Shown here: piece after piece, positions 30,800-41,775 of the stretch
Position numbering within the stretch: position 1 is the first letter of the stretch
How the letters are laid out: every line of letters starts with the position of its first letter
NCBI RefSeq assembly: GCF_003711515.1
Contig: NW_021167083.1
Coordinates: forward strand, 2,758,201-2,822,200
Length of the DNA: 64,000 nucleotides
From: Sodiomyces alkalinus F11
Lineage: Eukaryota; Ascomycota; Sordariomycetes; Glomerellales; Plectosphaerellaceae
Direction: 5' to 3'
The notes under the pieces: model-generated
The model's database searches: none
What the model was told of the DNA's origin: nothing
Seen by the model: only the letters and a program-made list of their open reading frames with translations
Position numbers and translations under genes: made by a program

Positions 30800-33144
30800 C
30801 ACTACGCGATCCTAGATTCAGTATCGTTAATCTATATCTTTAATAATTAAGGCCGTTTTATAGCTGTTAGGCTACCTATAAATACTTTATCTCTATCCCT
30901 TTAAGTGGGTATTTATAAGGCTTTTATCCTCGGATACGGAGATATTAAGCTACGTGTATAATCCCTATTAGGCACGAAGAGGCTACTACGCCTTGATAAT
31001 ATCGTATACTATAAGGAATTCGTTACTAATATCGTCTCGGAACGCTAGCTCCGCCTATAAGACTATCGCTAGGATACCGTAAACAATACTATTATTAGCT
31101 CCGCCAATAACTGGCTTATCTATAAGCTATTAGATATCCACGACTAGTATCTAATCGAGTGCGCGGAAGCCACGGCTACTACTATATTCGCGGTCTCGGT
31201 AAGGCACCCCCGCGATAACCCGTATAGAAGATCACGATAACCGCGGTAACTATAAAAGACTATAGTATAGCGGTAGTATAAACGCCTTAGCCACTATAGC
31301 ACCGATACACTTATAAGGATCGTTAACGCTACTTCGGGGGTAAAGATAAAAGGACCTCGTATAACGGACTATAACGCGTATAGGTAATTGTAAATACCTA
31401 CGTAGACCCGGCGGATACTATCCCTTTACCCGTTAAAGCCCGGAGAGGCCCTGACTATTAATTTTTATAATCTAAAAGAGGCGGAGTCCTTAGCGGGCGG
31501 CCTATATAAGTCTATTATATTCGTTATAAACGTGTATATAGGTTATACGTAGGATTACTACCTATAAAAAAGAGACTAAGGCTCTATCCTACACACGTTA
31601 AAAGACGTTTTTACCCTGCTTAAGACCTAATTCGATATCCGGCTATATATCCTATAAGCCGATTCCGAGATATTTAGCACCCAGAAGTCGTTGCTTTCCT
31701 CGCTGCTAAGGGGGTAAAAGGCTAGCCGTCGGTATTATATTTATAGGATTAAAATAGCGTTATAGAATAGATTAAAGGTATTATTAAGAGAAGGGTAAGG
31801 GCTATAAGAATTAGAGCTAATCTGCCTATATTTATCTAGTCTAAGATCTTTAAGACTGCTATATATCCATATAATAGGACGCACGATATATTAAGGACTA
31901 GCGAACGCTATACGAAGGCCTACGCGGCCGTTAACCTAACCTTATATACCTATAAGCTTACGGCTATAAAGCCTTTATAAAAACGCGCGATACCTAAGCT
32001 AAAAGGAACCGCCTATAAAGGCTAGAACCGAAGGTATAGATAGGTTATTATATCGGATACTAATCCTCGAATAGCTTCTGTATTTAGCTACTATACCTAA
32101 TAGATATTATTACTATAAGAGATATAGTCTTTAACGAAGATAAGATATTCCATAGTAGGATTAAAACACTATAAGCTATAGCTTCCGCCGAGGAAATCAG
32201 GGAATACCTATAATCTATCCGTATCACCTAATCTAATAAGACCGCGAATAGGCTGCTAGTAAGGGGTATAGCCGTAGACATATTAGATCTTGAGTCGGAA
32301 GACTCTAACGCTACCGCTATTACTACGGGTAAAGGCTACGCTACCGTTATTACTACGGACGAAGGCGAGGCCGTCGCTATTACTATAAAAGAGGCTACTA
32401 CTATTACTATAGATAAGGTTCTAAATCTATACCCTAATACCTAGGCTATAGATTTAGAATCTTATAACTCTAACGCTACCGCTATTACTACGAGAGAGGC
32501 TACTACTATTATTATAGACTATATTACCGCTATTACTACGGGCACTGCTATTACTACGGATACTACTATTATTATAGGAGAAGACTATACCACCGCTATT
32601 ATTACGGGAGAGGCTACCGCTATTACTACGGATACTTTACGGTTTACTACTACGAGATTTAAACCGTTTCCCACGCCTCTAATATTCCCGGAAGATCCCG
32701 CGCGCGCGTTCCTTATAGCGTTAGTAGTAGTTAGGGGCGTTAAGGTGGAAAAACACAATAACCACTAACGGATAGCCGGGGATACCCCTAGGGGGTGCCT
32801 ATCGGCCGCGCGCCTATTACCCGCGCGCCTATCTATCGTAAGTATTTATAAGACCGAGAAAGGGCAGAACGATAACGCCTAAAAGGCGTTCTTTAACGCT
32901 AGAAGGACTTATAACCCTATACGCGTAAGGAAGTAAGCTATTAACGATAACGTCGGTGCTATAGATTCCCCTTATACCTTCTAGCCGCTATCGCTATCGT
33001 ATATAACTCGCGAGGATCTCCCGCCTCTACTAAACCACCACCACGATATACGCGTCTACCCACTACGGGAGCGGTGGTTATAGGCTAAGGGGGAATACCT
33101 TAAGGGGCACCGATAAATAGGCTGCTAGTAGGAGGTAGGTAGTA
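30800..33144 (+). pseudogene. Copia A pol remnant, 5' part (protease region, integrase, linker)
   Basis: LDSVSLIYIFNN at about 30810 suits a protease (D-S-x). NQLIYKLLDIHDQYLIEC (31100-31160) is the GAG-pre-integrase region, and ITDYNAYRQLQI (31368) its Cys-X2-Cys pair with Cys now Tyr. FVINVYIGYTQDYYL (31520) fits the integrase core. 31920-32250 repeats the integrase end also present in copy 1 (RDIVFNEDKIFH-like). The Thr/Ala linker runs to 33144, where LINE D copy 2 begins. Domain limits are approximate. Confidence 0.75.
32300..32640. repeat. Minisatellite in the Copia A linker (copy 2)
   Basis: Imperfect 18-bp-type units (ctaccgctattactacggg). The set is shorter than in copy 1, which has three perfect extra units. 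It encodes Thr/Ala/Ile repeats. Confidence 0.75.
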
Positions 33145-34480
33145 TTATTATTATTATTATCTTACTCCGCTATCCTGACTCATCTACAGGAGCCTTCCTA
33201 GGCTACGCGGTCCTTCTCGGGTGGCTATAGAGGGGAAAATCCGGGTAAAACCCGGGGACAACCTCTATACACTTCCTTAGGTGGAGAGGTGCCGCTACGG
33301 GGCCGATATAGCCCCGGTTCTTCCCCGTTATATATCTGGATCTTACCTTTAGGCTAATAGCTAACGGGAAGTAAAGCAGGCTAGTGGTTAGGTAAGTTAG
33401 CCTAAGCTAATCTCTATCGGTAAAGCGGGGGGCTAAGAGGCGTTACCGTGCTCTCGCTATACGGCGGCTACGGCTCTTTAGCCTCGGTCTCCTTACGTCC
33501 CTTAAGGATTATACCTTTTATTCCTTGCGTTTAGTTAATAAAAAGAGTAAGGGGAGTAAGCGCCTCCTGCCTCCCCTAGGTAGGTTCCTGCTATATCCGG
33601 CGGCAGGTAAGGGGGATAAGGCTCCACCCTATTGTAGAAATTAGATAGTTAATATCCCCCGAGGCCTTTATACCTTAATCCTCCCTCTTCCTCTTATAAC
33701 GCTAACGATTTCGTTATAGGTTTCCTCCCGATCTATTCCCGCTTACAGTCCTATAGGTTTATCGTTACGGCTTATACTAACTAGTAAACCCCTTTAGGAT
33801 TCTCGTCGTTTTCCTATTATAGTTCTACTATAAGTATCTCGCGGGTGGCCCCGTGGTGGCGTAGTGGAATAGCGTTAACTAGGTAGTATAGTAACGATCT
33901 ATACATATATATAAGTAAATAATAGTAGTAGCTTAATAAAAGTTCTTTTCGTGGCGTAGTGGTGCCTTTACGGCAGCGTGTTAATAATGGTAGATATCTT
34001 CTCCTAATAATAACGCTAATACTAATAATAATCGTAACCGTTATAAAAAGGGCTTAATCCGTGTTATGCCGTATATAGACCCCGGGGGTATTAAGGCGGT
34101 GCCGTAATAGCTAATTTGGGGTAGTTATATTCGTTATAGTAAACGCTTAGGTATATACCTAGACGATATAAAGGCCTGCTTTAATACTATAGAAACTAGT
34201 ATAGCCTTTTTTTAATATACTAATAGCCGGCGTTTATATAAGGATATAAGTCGTGCTAGTACCGCCGTAGTACCGCGGGTATACCGTAGTGGTATATCCT
34301 AATCGTCTCGATAAGTCCCCTCCGCTACTAAAAAATAGTAATAGCGTCTTATAGATCTCTATAACGCGTATATAGCGGTAAAGGCCGTTAGTAGTACTAG
34401 TATCGCTACTATACGCGTCTCTTTTCGGTGCCGTGGTAATCCCCTGCTAATAAGTTTTTAGGCTAAAGAGCGCCTAAGGA
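33145..34480 (-). other. LINE D 3' UTR (copy 2)
   Basis: No coding frame is seen. It holds short GC-rich repeats (aaacccgggg type near 33235-33260) and two similar gtggcgtagtgg motifs (33858 and 33953) that look like half of a tRNA A box but have no B box. It holds the empty target site of Gypsy B and Copia A (34061-34080). Confidence 0.6.
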
Positions 34481-37400
34481 TAGCGTCCCGGTCTTTTAGC
34501 CGGGCCCTAAATCGGGCGTTACCTTCCGGCCGCGGCCGCGGCGGCACCGTGTTAGCGGAGGTATAGGAGTTATCTTACTAGATAAGACGTTTGGAGGGTA
34601 AGATAAACCTGATTTTAGAATACTTTATAGGTAGCCTCCTTTTAGTCCTGTTACGGCCCCTAGCGGTAGTACTTAGCTAATTAGTCCTTATAGGACCTTA
34701 AGTATATTAAGAGTGGTATTAGCGCTACCGAGGGCGATAAAGACGATCATAATTAATAGCGCCCCGTTAATACCGAGCTAATACTACTAGGGTCCCGGCT
34801 TATAGGACCCTTATTAATAATCCACTAGTTTACTATACCGTTCCGTCCCCGCTCCAGTCTCGCTTCGGTATCGTCTCTATTTTCGTAGGCCTCTATAACT
34901 TTAAGGGTAAGGCGAAAGTCCTTAAGCCTTGTCTATTATAGGAACCACTTAGCTATTATTGCGGCTTTAGTGTTATAGTCTAGTGCGTCGTATAAATCTC
35001 CTTTAATCGTGAGTAGTCTCCTTACGGCGCCGAAAAGCTTTTTACGCTTTTCCTCGGCTATATCCTAGCACTAAAGTATTATATACTCCGCTATTTCTGC
35101 CCCCCCGTTACTATAGGGGCACCTTATTATCGGAAATCCCGGTACCCTCGCTTTTACTAAGAAGGCTTATAGGCCTAGCTTTTCTAATCTAATTTAGGTA
35201 AGTGCGGCACTTTATAGCTTTAGGAGTCCTTTATATTTCCGGAGGGAGCGTTATATCGCGGGGCGGCTTAGTACCGCTATAGCGTAGGTATAGGGCCTCT
35301 ATACCTCTACCTAGGTTTAACCCTATTCCCTTATAAGGGCTTTCCTCGGGGCCGTGTTTCCGGCCCAGGTTATTAGGGCGTTAAATTAGGCTATCCACGT
35401 AAGGGCCGCGTGGGTTCTATAATACCGATTCGGTGCCGCTAGAGCTCTCGCTAAGGCGTATACTCCGGCTAATATCTTATCTTCGGTTCCCTCCTCTTAT
35501 ATCCGGTGGACCTTCTAGGCACTTAGGCTTAAGAGGTATAGGTTAAGGGGGGGGGATAAAGGTCTCTTTTTCGAGGACCTTAACCGGTATAGCTTTATAG
35601 GCTCCGGCTATTAACCGGAGGCACCGGTTCTATACCGTTATAAGTGCCGTTACGGGGCTATACTGGGGGCCGGCCCCTATCTTATAGACGGTTAAGGCGT
35701 AATAGGCGATTACTAGTGGTATTACTACGAGGTATAGTCTTTTTACGTCTATAAAGCTATACCCCCACGCTACTGCGCTAAGCTTTAAAAGGGCGTATAT
35801 TTAGGTAGTTAGTCGGCTCTTTACCTTTTTAGTATTTTATTAGAAGTCGAGCTTCCTATTAAGCTAAACGCCTAAAAGCCTTATCGCCTCCGCCGCCAGT
35901 ACCGAAGTAACGCTAAGGGGAAGCGGGGTAGGTAAGGGTTAGTATAACTTCATAAAAGGGATATAGATATACTTAGCTAGTTTAAATTATAGTCCGCTCA
36001 CTATCTCCTAGTCTAAGTATATCCGCTACGTGGCGGTAAGGCGGTACCGTATTTATACCTTTATCCTGCTAAAGGCGATAATATTCGTCTTATCGGTATA
36101 ACCTACTACCGTTATTTTAGGGACCCTTTCTAATTCTTCGTATAGGGTAAAGATATAGAGGATAAAGAGGATAGGAGAGACCGGGGAGCCTTACGGTACC
36201 CCCCTAAAAGTACCGCGGGGGGGCCGTTTCGCTATCGAGTAGTAGCTAGGCTATACGGTCTTATAGGAAGCTACTAATTAGGGTAGTAAGCTACCGGGGG
36301 AAGCCTTTCCTTTCGAGTACCTTAAGGAGCCGAGGGTAGGGGATAGTATCGAATACTCCTTTAATATCTAGTTAGAGTATTAAAGTAATACCGCTATAGG
36401 CCTAACTCGCCTTTATAGCCTTTATAACTCTTTATACTACCGTTTTTATACTTCGCCCTATCCGGTTACCTATCTATCTCTCCGGGAGGAGCCGATACTC
36501 CTCTATTACGGTAGCGATCCGGTCGGCTAGTATCCCCTTAAAGACCTTACCTATCGTGCTAAGGAGTGATATCGGTTATTAGCCCTTTACTATCCTATAG
36601 TTGGCCGGCGGCCGGCCTTCCTTCTTAAGGACTATTACGGTAGCGTGTCGGCACCTTTTCGGGTAATAGCTCGCTTTAAGGCACGCTATAAAGATAGCAC
36701 TAAGTCTTTAGTATAGGGGGGGTCTATACGCTTTCAGAAGCCCTGCTTGGAGTCTATCAGGTCCTAATACTACTTAGGGTTTAGTCTTCTTAAGGCGCCC
36801 CTATACGTCCGTTACGGTAACGTCGCGGCGGACGTCCTACCCCGGGGGGAATTCCGCGCTTAGGGGCCTAAGGGCGGTAAGGAGGGTGGTTAGGAAGAAT
36901 TTCTGGTTAAGTACTTCGGCTTTCTCTATATATATAGTTACCGGGTTATCGCTATTATCTCGGTATAGTAGTAGCACTAATAGGGGGTCTGGCGGAGCTC
37001 CCCCGTTAGTTTATGCGTATTTTTATAGCTGCTAAAGGAGGCTATCGTCCTTCCCGGTTAAGTAAAGTAGGTATTATTAGTATAGCCGCTCTATTACCGC
37101 CACGGCCTTATCTTAGCACCTCTCCACTTCCTAGAACTCGTCCTATCTGTTCCGGGACTTCCTAAATATATATCTACGGTAAAGGCGCCTCGCTTCCTAG
37201 GTAAGGGCGGTTAGCTCCGTACTCTATTAAGGGGTGGATAGGCGTTTAAGGGTACCCCCGCGGCGGCACGGTATAGCCTTATCGGCTAGCGTTATAAGGG
37301 CCTATATTAGGTTATTTAGTACTAAGTTAACATCTCCTAGTATTATAAGGGGGCCGGTCTACTATAATTACGTAGCGGCGAGCTAGGGGACCTATAAGGG

Positions 37401-38145
37401 GTCGAAGTCTTTCTAGACCTAGCGGGGCACGGATAGGTCCCGCGGTAGTATTATCGCGGTAAACGGCGTAGTATCCGTCTCTATAAGGATTCAGGCTATC
37501 TATAAGTAGTAGTCTAACCCGATAATAGTCGTATCTAGGCCGCTAAAATCGTAGCGGAGCCCCTATATTACCTATATAAGGTTAATAGTGCTAGCACGCC
37601 GGCCCGGGCAGTGCTATATAGTTATTCTAGGGGGGGTTATTAGGTCTAGGTTCTACCGGGTTATAAGGGTAAGTAGGGTATTAGCTCGGGGGTAATACCG
37701 CGGTGGCTAAGACTATAGAAGGTACTATAAGTTGAAGTCCCCTATAAGGACGTATTGGCCCCGTAGCGGTACTATATTAAATATATCCTATAGGGGCGTA
37801 TTCTAGGGGATCCTAGCTAACTAGTAGTTCTTTAAGGAGATCGACTAGATTATAAGGGTATTATCTCCGGTTCCGAATATAACTATACAGATATCGCGGT
37901 AGGCCCGCTACGTCCACGTGTATAGCGGGTATCTCTTATAGATATATAGAAGGGCACGGCCTCCTCCTTAAATTAGCCGGTATATCTCTTAGAAGGGGTA
38001 AGCGGGGCTTTTTGTGAAACGGTTAAGGCCGGGTTCCTATATCGCTATCACGTTATACTCGGCGACGTACCGGAGCGGTAGCTCCCGCCACGCCTAACTC
38101 CTCCCTATATTCCACGAAAGGACATGGATTTCTATTAAGAGGGGG
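34480..38145 (-). pseudogene. LINE D copy 2 ORF2 (endonuclease and RT)
   Basis: On the minus strand ORF2 opens near 38130 with VLSWNIGRS..WRELPLRY and YNVIAI.EPGLN, the start of an endonuclease/exonuclease/phosphatase-fold domain. The RT motif GVP.GSPVSPILFILY lies near 36190-36240, followed by GYTDKTNIIAFS near 36100, the (F/Y)xDDT motif with Asp lost. Downstream, PYSNGGAEIAEYIILQC (about 35090) is the Cys/His C-terminal region with CP..G.xET.xHxLxxC degraded. Stops are RIP-type. Confidence 0.82.
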
Positions 38146-38149
38146 GGGG

Positions 38150-39580
38150 GGTTAAGACGACGTGCCCGGTATAACCAGGGTCTAGCTTTAGGGTTCCCAT
38201 TACGGTGCCTTACCGGCCCCGCGGGGGACTATATAGGCGCTTATCGGGCCTAGTATCGGGGAGCCCTCCTATCCCCTAATCCTTTTCGCGGACCGACCCC
38301 TACCTTTACGGAGGGGGCGGTCCTAGTCCTAGGCGATAATAATCAGGGGGAAGATCTACGGCTACCGCGGGTATACCGCTTCGGTCTAACGGGTAATATC
38401 GAAGTCCCTGGTTCGGTACTTATACGCTTCGCGGGTCTTCTTAGCCTTTTTCTTTAGTAGTCGGTATAAATCGTTAAAGGTATTATAATCTCCGGTATAG
38501 GCGGCGTAGCGGCGGGGGCGCCTAAATACCGTAGCTTTATAGTATCCTAGGCCTTATAGGTATATCGACTTAGGCTTAGCGTAGTAACGGTATACCCTCT
38601 CCGCTATAGGGTAGCCGTTCGCCTAGTAGCCGAAGTATAGGCACTTATAGTACCTTAGGGGGCTAAAATTAGGATCGTATAGCTTATAGATATAGCTGCC
38701 CCCCTTAAAAAGGAGGGTATTCCGGATAAGGCTTATTACCCCTTCCGGCGGAGCTAATTCGATAAGGAGAAGCGCTACCTTACCGGTACCGTAGTGGGGT
38801 ACCCGCTATTATACTCGGATAATTTTTACCTCAGGGTTTATATCTTATAAGGATACTAGTAGGTCTTCTTCGGATAAAGCGTTAAGGGCCTCCCGGGGGA
38901 TAGCCTTAACTAGTATAGGGTAGGTATATACGGCTAGGGTAACTCCTTTACTAAAGGCCTTCTTAACCTATTATTCTTTATAGGTGGCCTATTACTATAC
39001 CCGTTTAGTAAAGGTAAGGTAGATATCTCCGTTTAGTAGCTTTTATACTACTACGGTATCGTGTCGGGTAATTATAGCATTTATAGCTTAGATAATTTCC
39101 TTTAGGGTCCTAGCTTTAAGGGGCTAGTCTTCGGGGAGGGTTCCTTAGCGGATAATTAGTTCCCGGTAATACCTAATAGGGATTATTTTAAGGGGGGCGG
39201 GGTCCCGCGGCGGTACCGCTATAGGAGCCTGGGCTATAATATTAGCCTAGGTCTTTTTCGTACCGCTTATTCCTTTTCGGAGTTCCTCTCGGATAACGTA
39301 ACGGATAGCAGCGTATAGGTATACTAACGGTATCGCGCCGGCGTTCTTACGGGTACTACGTATCGTGATTAATTCCTTTACTAGCTCCACGACCTATTCG
39401 GTCGTATTCCTATTAGCTAGTAAGGCCTGAATTTCTGCCTTAATCTTAGTTACTCTTAGTTCCGGGGGGCGCGATAATCCCCTTTCGGTCTTATATCGGT
39501 TCCGCGCTATATCCCGCCACGGGCGAGGGGGGGAACACTTATATTATGAAAAGTGGGTCTATTACGAATTCTGCGTGGTC
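38150..39580 (-). pseudogene. LINE D copy 2 ORF1 (gag-like with zinc knuckles)
   Basis: On the minus strand 38500-38700 reads LRYYKYLYFGYRAN.YPV and VYRYYAKLES-type sequence: two CCHC knuckles with Cys and His changed to Tyr, as RIP does to TGC and CAC codons. Upstream lies a Leu/Glu/Lys-rich region (38760-39470) of likely coiled-coil character. Limits are approximate. Confidence 0.7.
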
Positions 39581-39762
39581 GAGGTCGGGGTCGGGGCGAT
39601 ATTATCCCACGTTTCTTCCGGCTATACCGTAGCGCCGGTATTGTAGTATCGCTGCGATAATATCCCGGGAAGGAGGCGGTAGTTATAATCTCCGTCTTAG
39701 TGGTTTTATCAATTTTACTCCTATTACGCGCCCGTGGTTAATAGGCGTAGAAGTAGGTAGTA

Positions 39763-41360
39763 ATTAGGCTAATAAGTAATAAGTCCTCGCCTATAGGTGG
39801 GTATACACCTATAAATTTAATAAGGAGGGCACCCTCCTTAAGTATAAGGGACGCCTTATAGTCCGAGGGGATTAATAAAAACATTTAGAAACTAAAGATA
39901 ACTACGCCGTAACGCTAGTATCGCGGTCCTTCCGTATACTAATAGCGATCGCCGCCCGATTTAACCTAGAGATAAGGTAGTTCGACGCTATTAACGCGTT
40001 CGTTAACGCTAGTCTTAAAGAAGAGGTGTTTATAAAGATACCGTAAGGCTATAAAGTGCTAAGTAAGGTATTACTACTATAGAAAGCCCTCTTCGGCTTA
40101 AGGGTATCGCTACTACTATAGTAAGAGGAATTTAGCGGTACGCTATAAAGGATAGGATTCACGACCGTGCCTAATAACCCCTATATTATAATCCGCGACG
40201 GTTTAATCCTATTCTTATACGTCAACGATATCGGACTTATATACTATAAAGACCGTAAGATTAACGCCGATAACCTTAAGGCCGCCCTTAAGCGAAGCTA
40301 TAGGTTATTAGGAGGCGAAGAAATCCGCTGGTTTCTAGGAATTAAGGTCCTAAGAGATAGAGCTACCCGTAGGCTATAGGTATTATAATCTTCCTACGTA
40401 GAGAAGATCGCGGTTAAATACTACGTAGATATACTCTGCCGAAAACCACTAAAGGTCCTATTATCTACGGAGCCGGTAATACCCCGCGACGCCACCCGCG
40501 CGTCGATTCCCGAGGTCCGCTAGTACTAGGGTATACTCGGTTCTATTTTATACACCGCTATCGTAATAAGACCCGATATCGTATTCGCCTATTCGAAGCT
40601 TTCCTAATATAATATTAATCCCTCCTCTAACTATCTTAAGAGGGCTTAACAAGTGCTACTATTCCTATACTATATAAGACACTACTACCTGGACTTCGGC
40701 GGGGATAGTCTCTTCCTAATAGTAAGTGACGCGTCCTTTAAGGATAATCTAGACCGTAAAAGTTTATAAGGATATACGATAAAGCTCTTCGGGGGAACCG
40801 TTAACTAGAAGGCGAGTAAGTAACCGACGGTCACGACGTCGTTAATAGAATCGGAACTGCTCGCTCTTATAAAGGCCGCTAAAGAGACGTTATTCGTTAG
40901 CCGGATATCAAGGGATTTAGAGCTTTAGTTAGACTAATAGTAACTACAGCTATACTATAATAATTAATAGACTATTAACCTCGTTAATAAGAAGGCATAA
41001 CGTCTACGAATAAGGCTATAGCACGTCGATATTCATAACTAATAGGCGCCTTAATCAGTATAGCAGGGCCTCTTTAAGGTTATATATGTTAACACGAAGG
41101 AGATAATCGCGGACGGTTTAACGAAGACACTACTGGAGGCAGAGATTAAAAGACTATAGTAATAGCTTAATTTAACGGATTAAAAGGACTGTATTAAGTA
41201 GTCTAAACGACTACACGAAGAGATTAAACGCGCTAAAGCGGCCGTAACGAAGGCCCCCGAGGGCGTAGAAGATCCGATAAATATAGATCCGATTAAGCAG
41301 ATCCGGCTAATCAGGATTAAGGAACTAATTAAGATAGAATTAAATTAAACGGTTAAATAG
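39763..41360 (+). pseudogene. Copia A copy 2 pol remnant, 3' part (RT and RNase H)
   Basis: Resumes exactly after the LINE D target duplication with RT sequence parallel to copy 1 at 2750 onward. A stop-free part at 40167-40379 includes LYVNDIGLIYYKDRK: the catalytic YVDD is YVND (40218-40229). LRDRATRRL.VL, VRQYQGILGSILYTAIV and RPDIVFAYSKLS follow. RNase H shows SDASFKDNLDRKS, ESELLALIKAAKETLF and VNTKEIIADGLTKTLLEA. The end motif is better kept than in copy 1. Confidence 0.9.
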
Positions 41361-41500
41361 GGCGGATTTAGATCCCTTTTATGAGGGCGTTTTTCCCTTA
41401 ACTGTTAATTTTACAATAGAAAAGCTAAGAGCGTTTAGTTTAAACCGAAGCCTCTAATTAGTTAGTTAACCTAGGAAGACCCACCTTAACTAAGGGGGTG

Positions 41501-41775
41501 TATTGTATAGGCAGGACCACGACGTGGTCTATAGGGGATCTAGGGGGGATCCACTCCCTAACTAAGGGCTTCGGACCTCAGGCATCAGGATATAACAGGG
41601 GCGGATACCGGAAAAGACCGGATAGGATCCAAATAATATAGTACCTATAATAGAGTCTTCACCACCTAAAATTAAGGGCATAAAAGACTCACATAGATAT
41701 AACTTGATATAATACACACACACGAGATTTCTGCTCTACTAAGTTGATTATCCAAGTGCTATTTGACGTGCGATA
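41501..41775 (+). repeat. Copia A 3' LTR (copy 2)
   Basis: 275 bp, preceded by the polypurine tract aaggggg and followed by the duplication TATAG. It keeps more unmutated bases (gacgtggtc, aagttgatta) than its 5' partner. Confidence 0.95.

Larger units (their letters stand above)
33145..39752 (-). mobile_element. LINE D copy 2, full-length Tad1-like LINE inserted in Copia A copy 2
   Basis: 6608 bp on the minus strand. The 3' end (left) carries a TTA-rich tail. The target duplication gtaggtagta is at 33135-33144 and 39753-39762, possibly 2-3 bases longer allowing one RIP change. Order on the minus strand is 5' UTR, ORF1 with zinc knuckles, ORF2 with endonuclease and RT, and 3' UTR of about 1.3 kb. 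It gives the uninterrupted reference for LINE D copy 1. Confidence 0.92.
28832..41775 (+). mobile_element. Copia A copy 2, full-length, split by LINE D copy 2
   Basis: It has two 275-bp LTRs (28832-29106 and 41501-41775) and the duplication TATAG at 28827-28831 and 41776-41780. The internal region holds a primer-binding-like site, gag, integrase, linker, RT, RNase H and a polypurine tract before the 3' LTR. LINE D copy 2 separates the linker from the RT. Without it the element is about 6.3 kb. It inserted in LINE D copy 1, eleven bases from Gypsy B. Confidence 0.93.

Noticed and set aside
33840..33975. gtggcgtagtgg motifs resembling a tRNA A box, as in a SINE
   Set aside because: No B box follows at the right distance and the motifs sit in the LINE D 3' UTR in both copies.
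40167..40379. 70-codon open frame that could be called a gene
   Set aside because: It is a chance stop-free piece of the Copia A RT containing YVND; it belongs to the dead pol gene.
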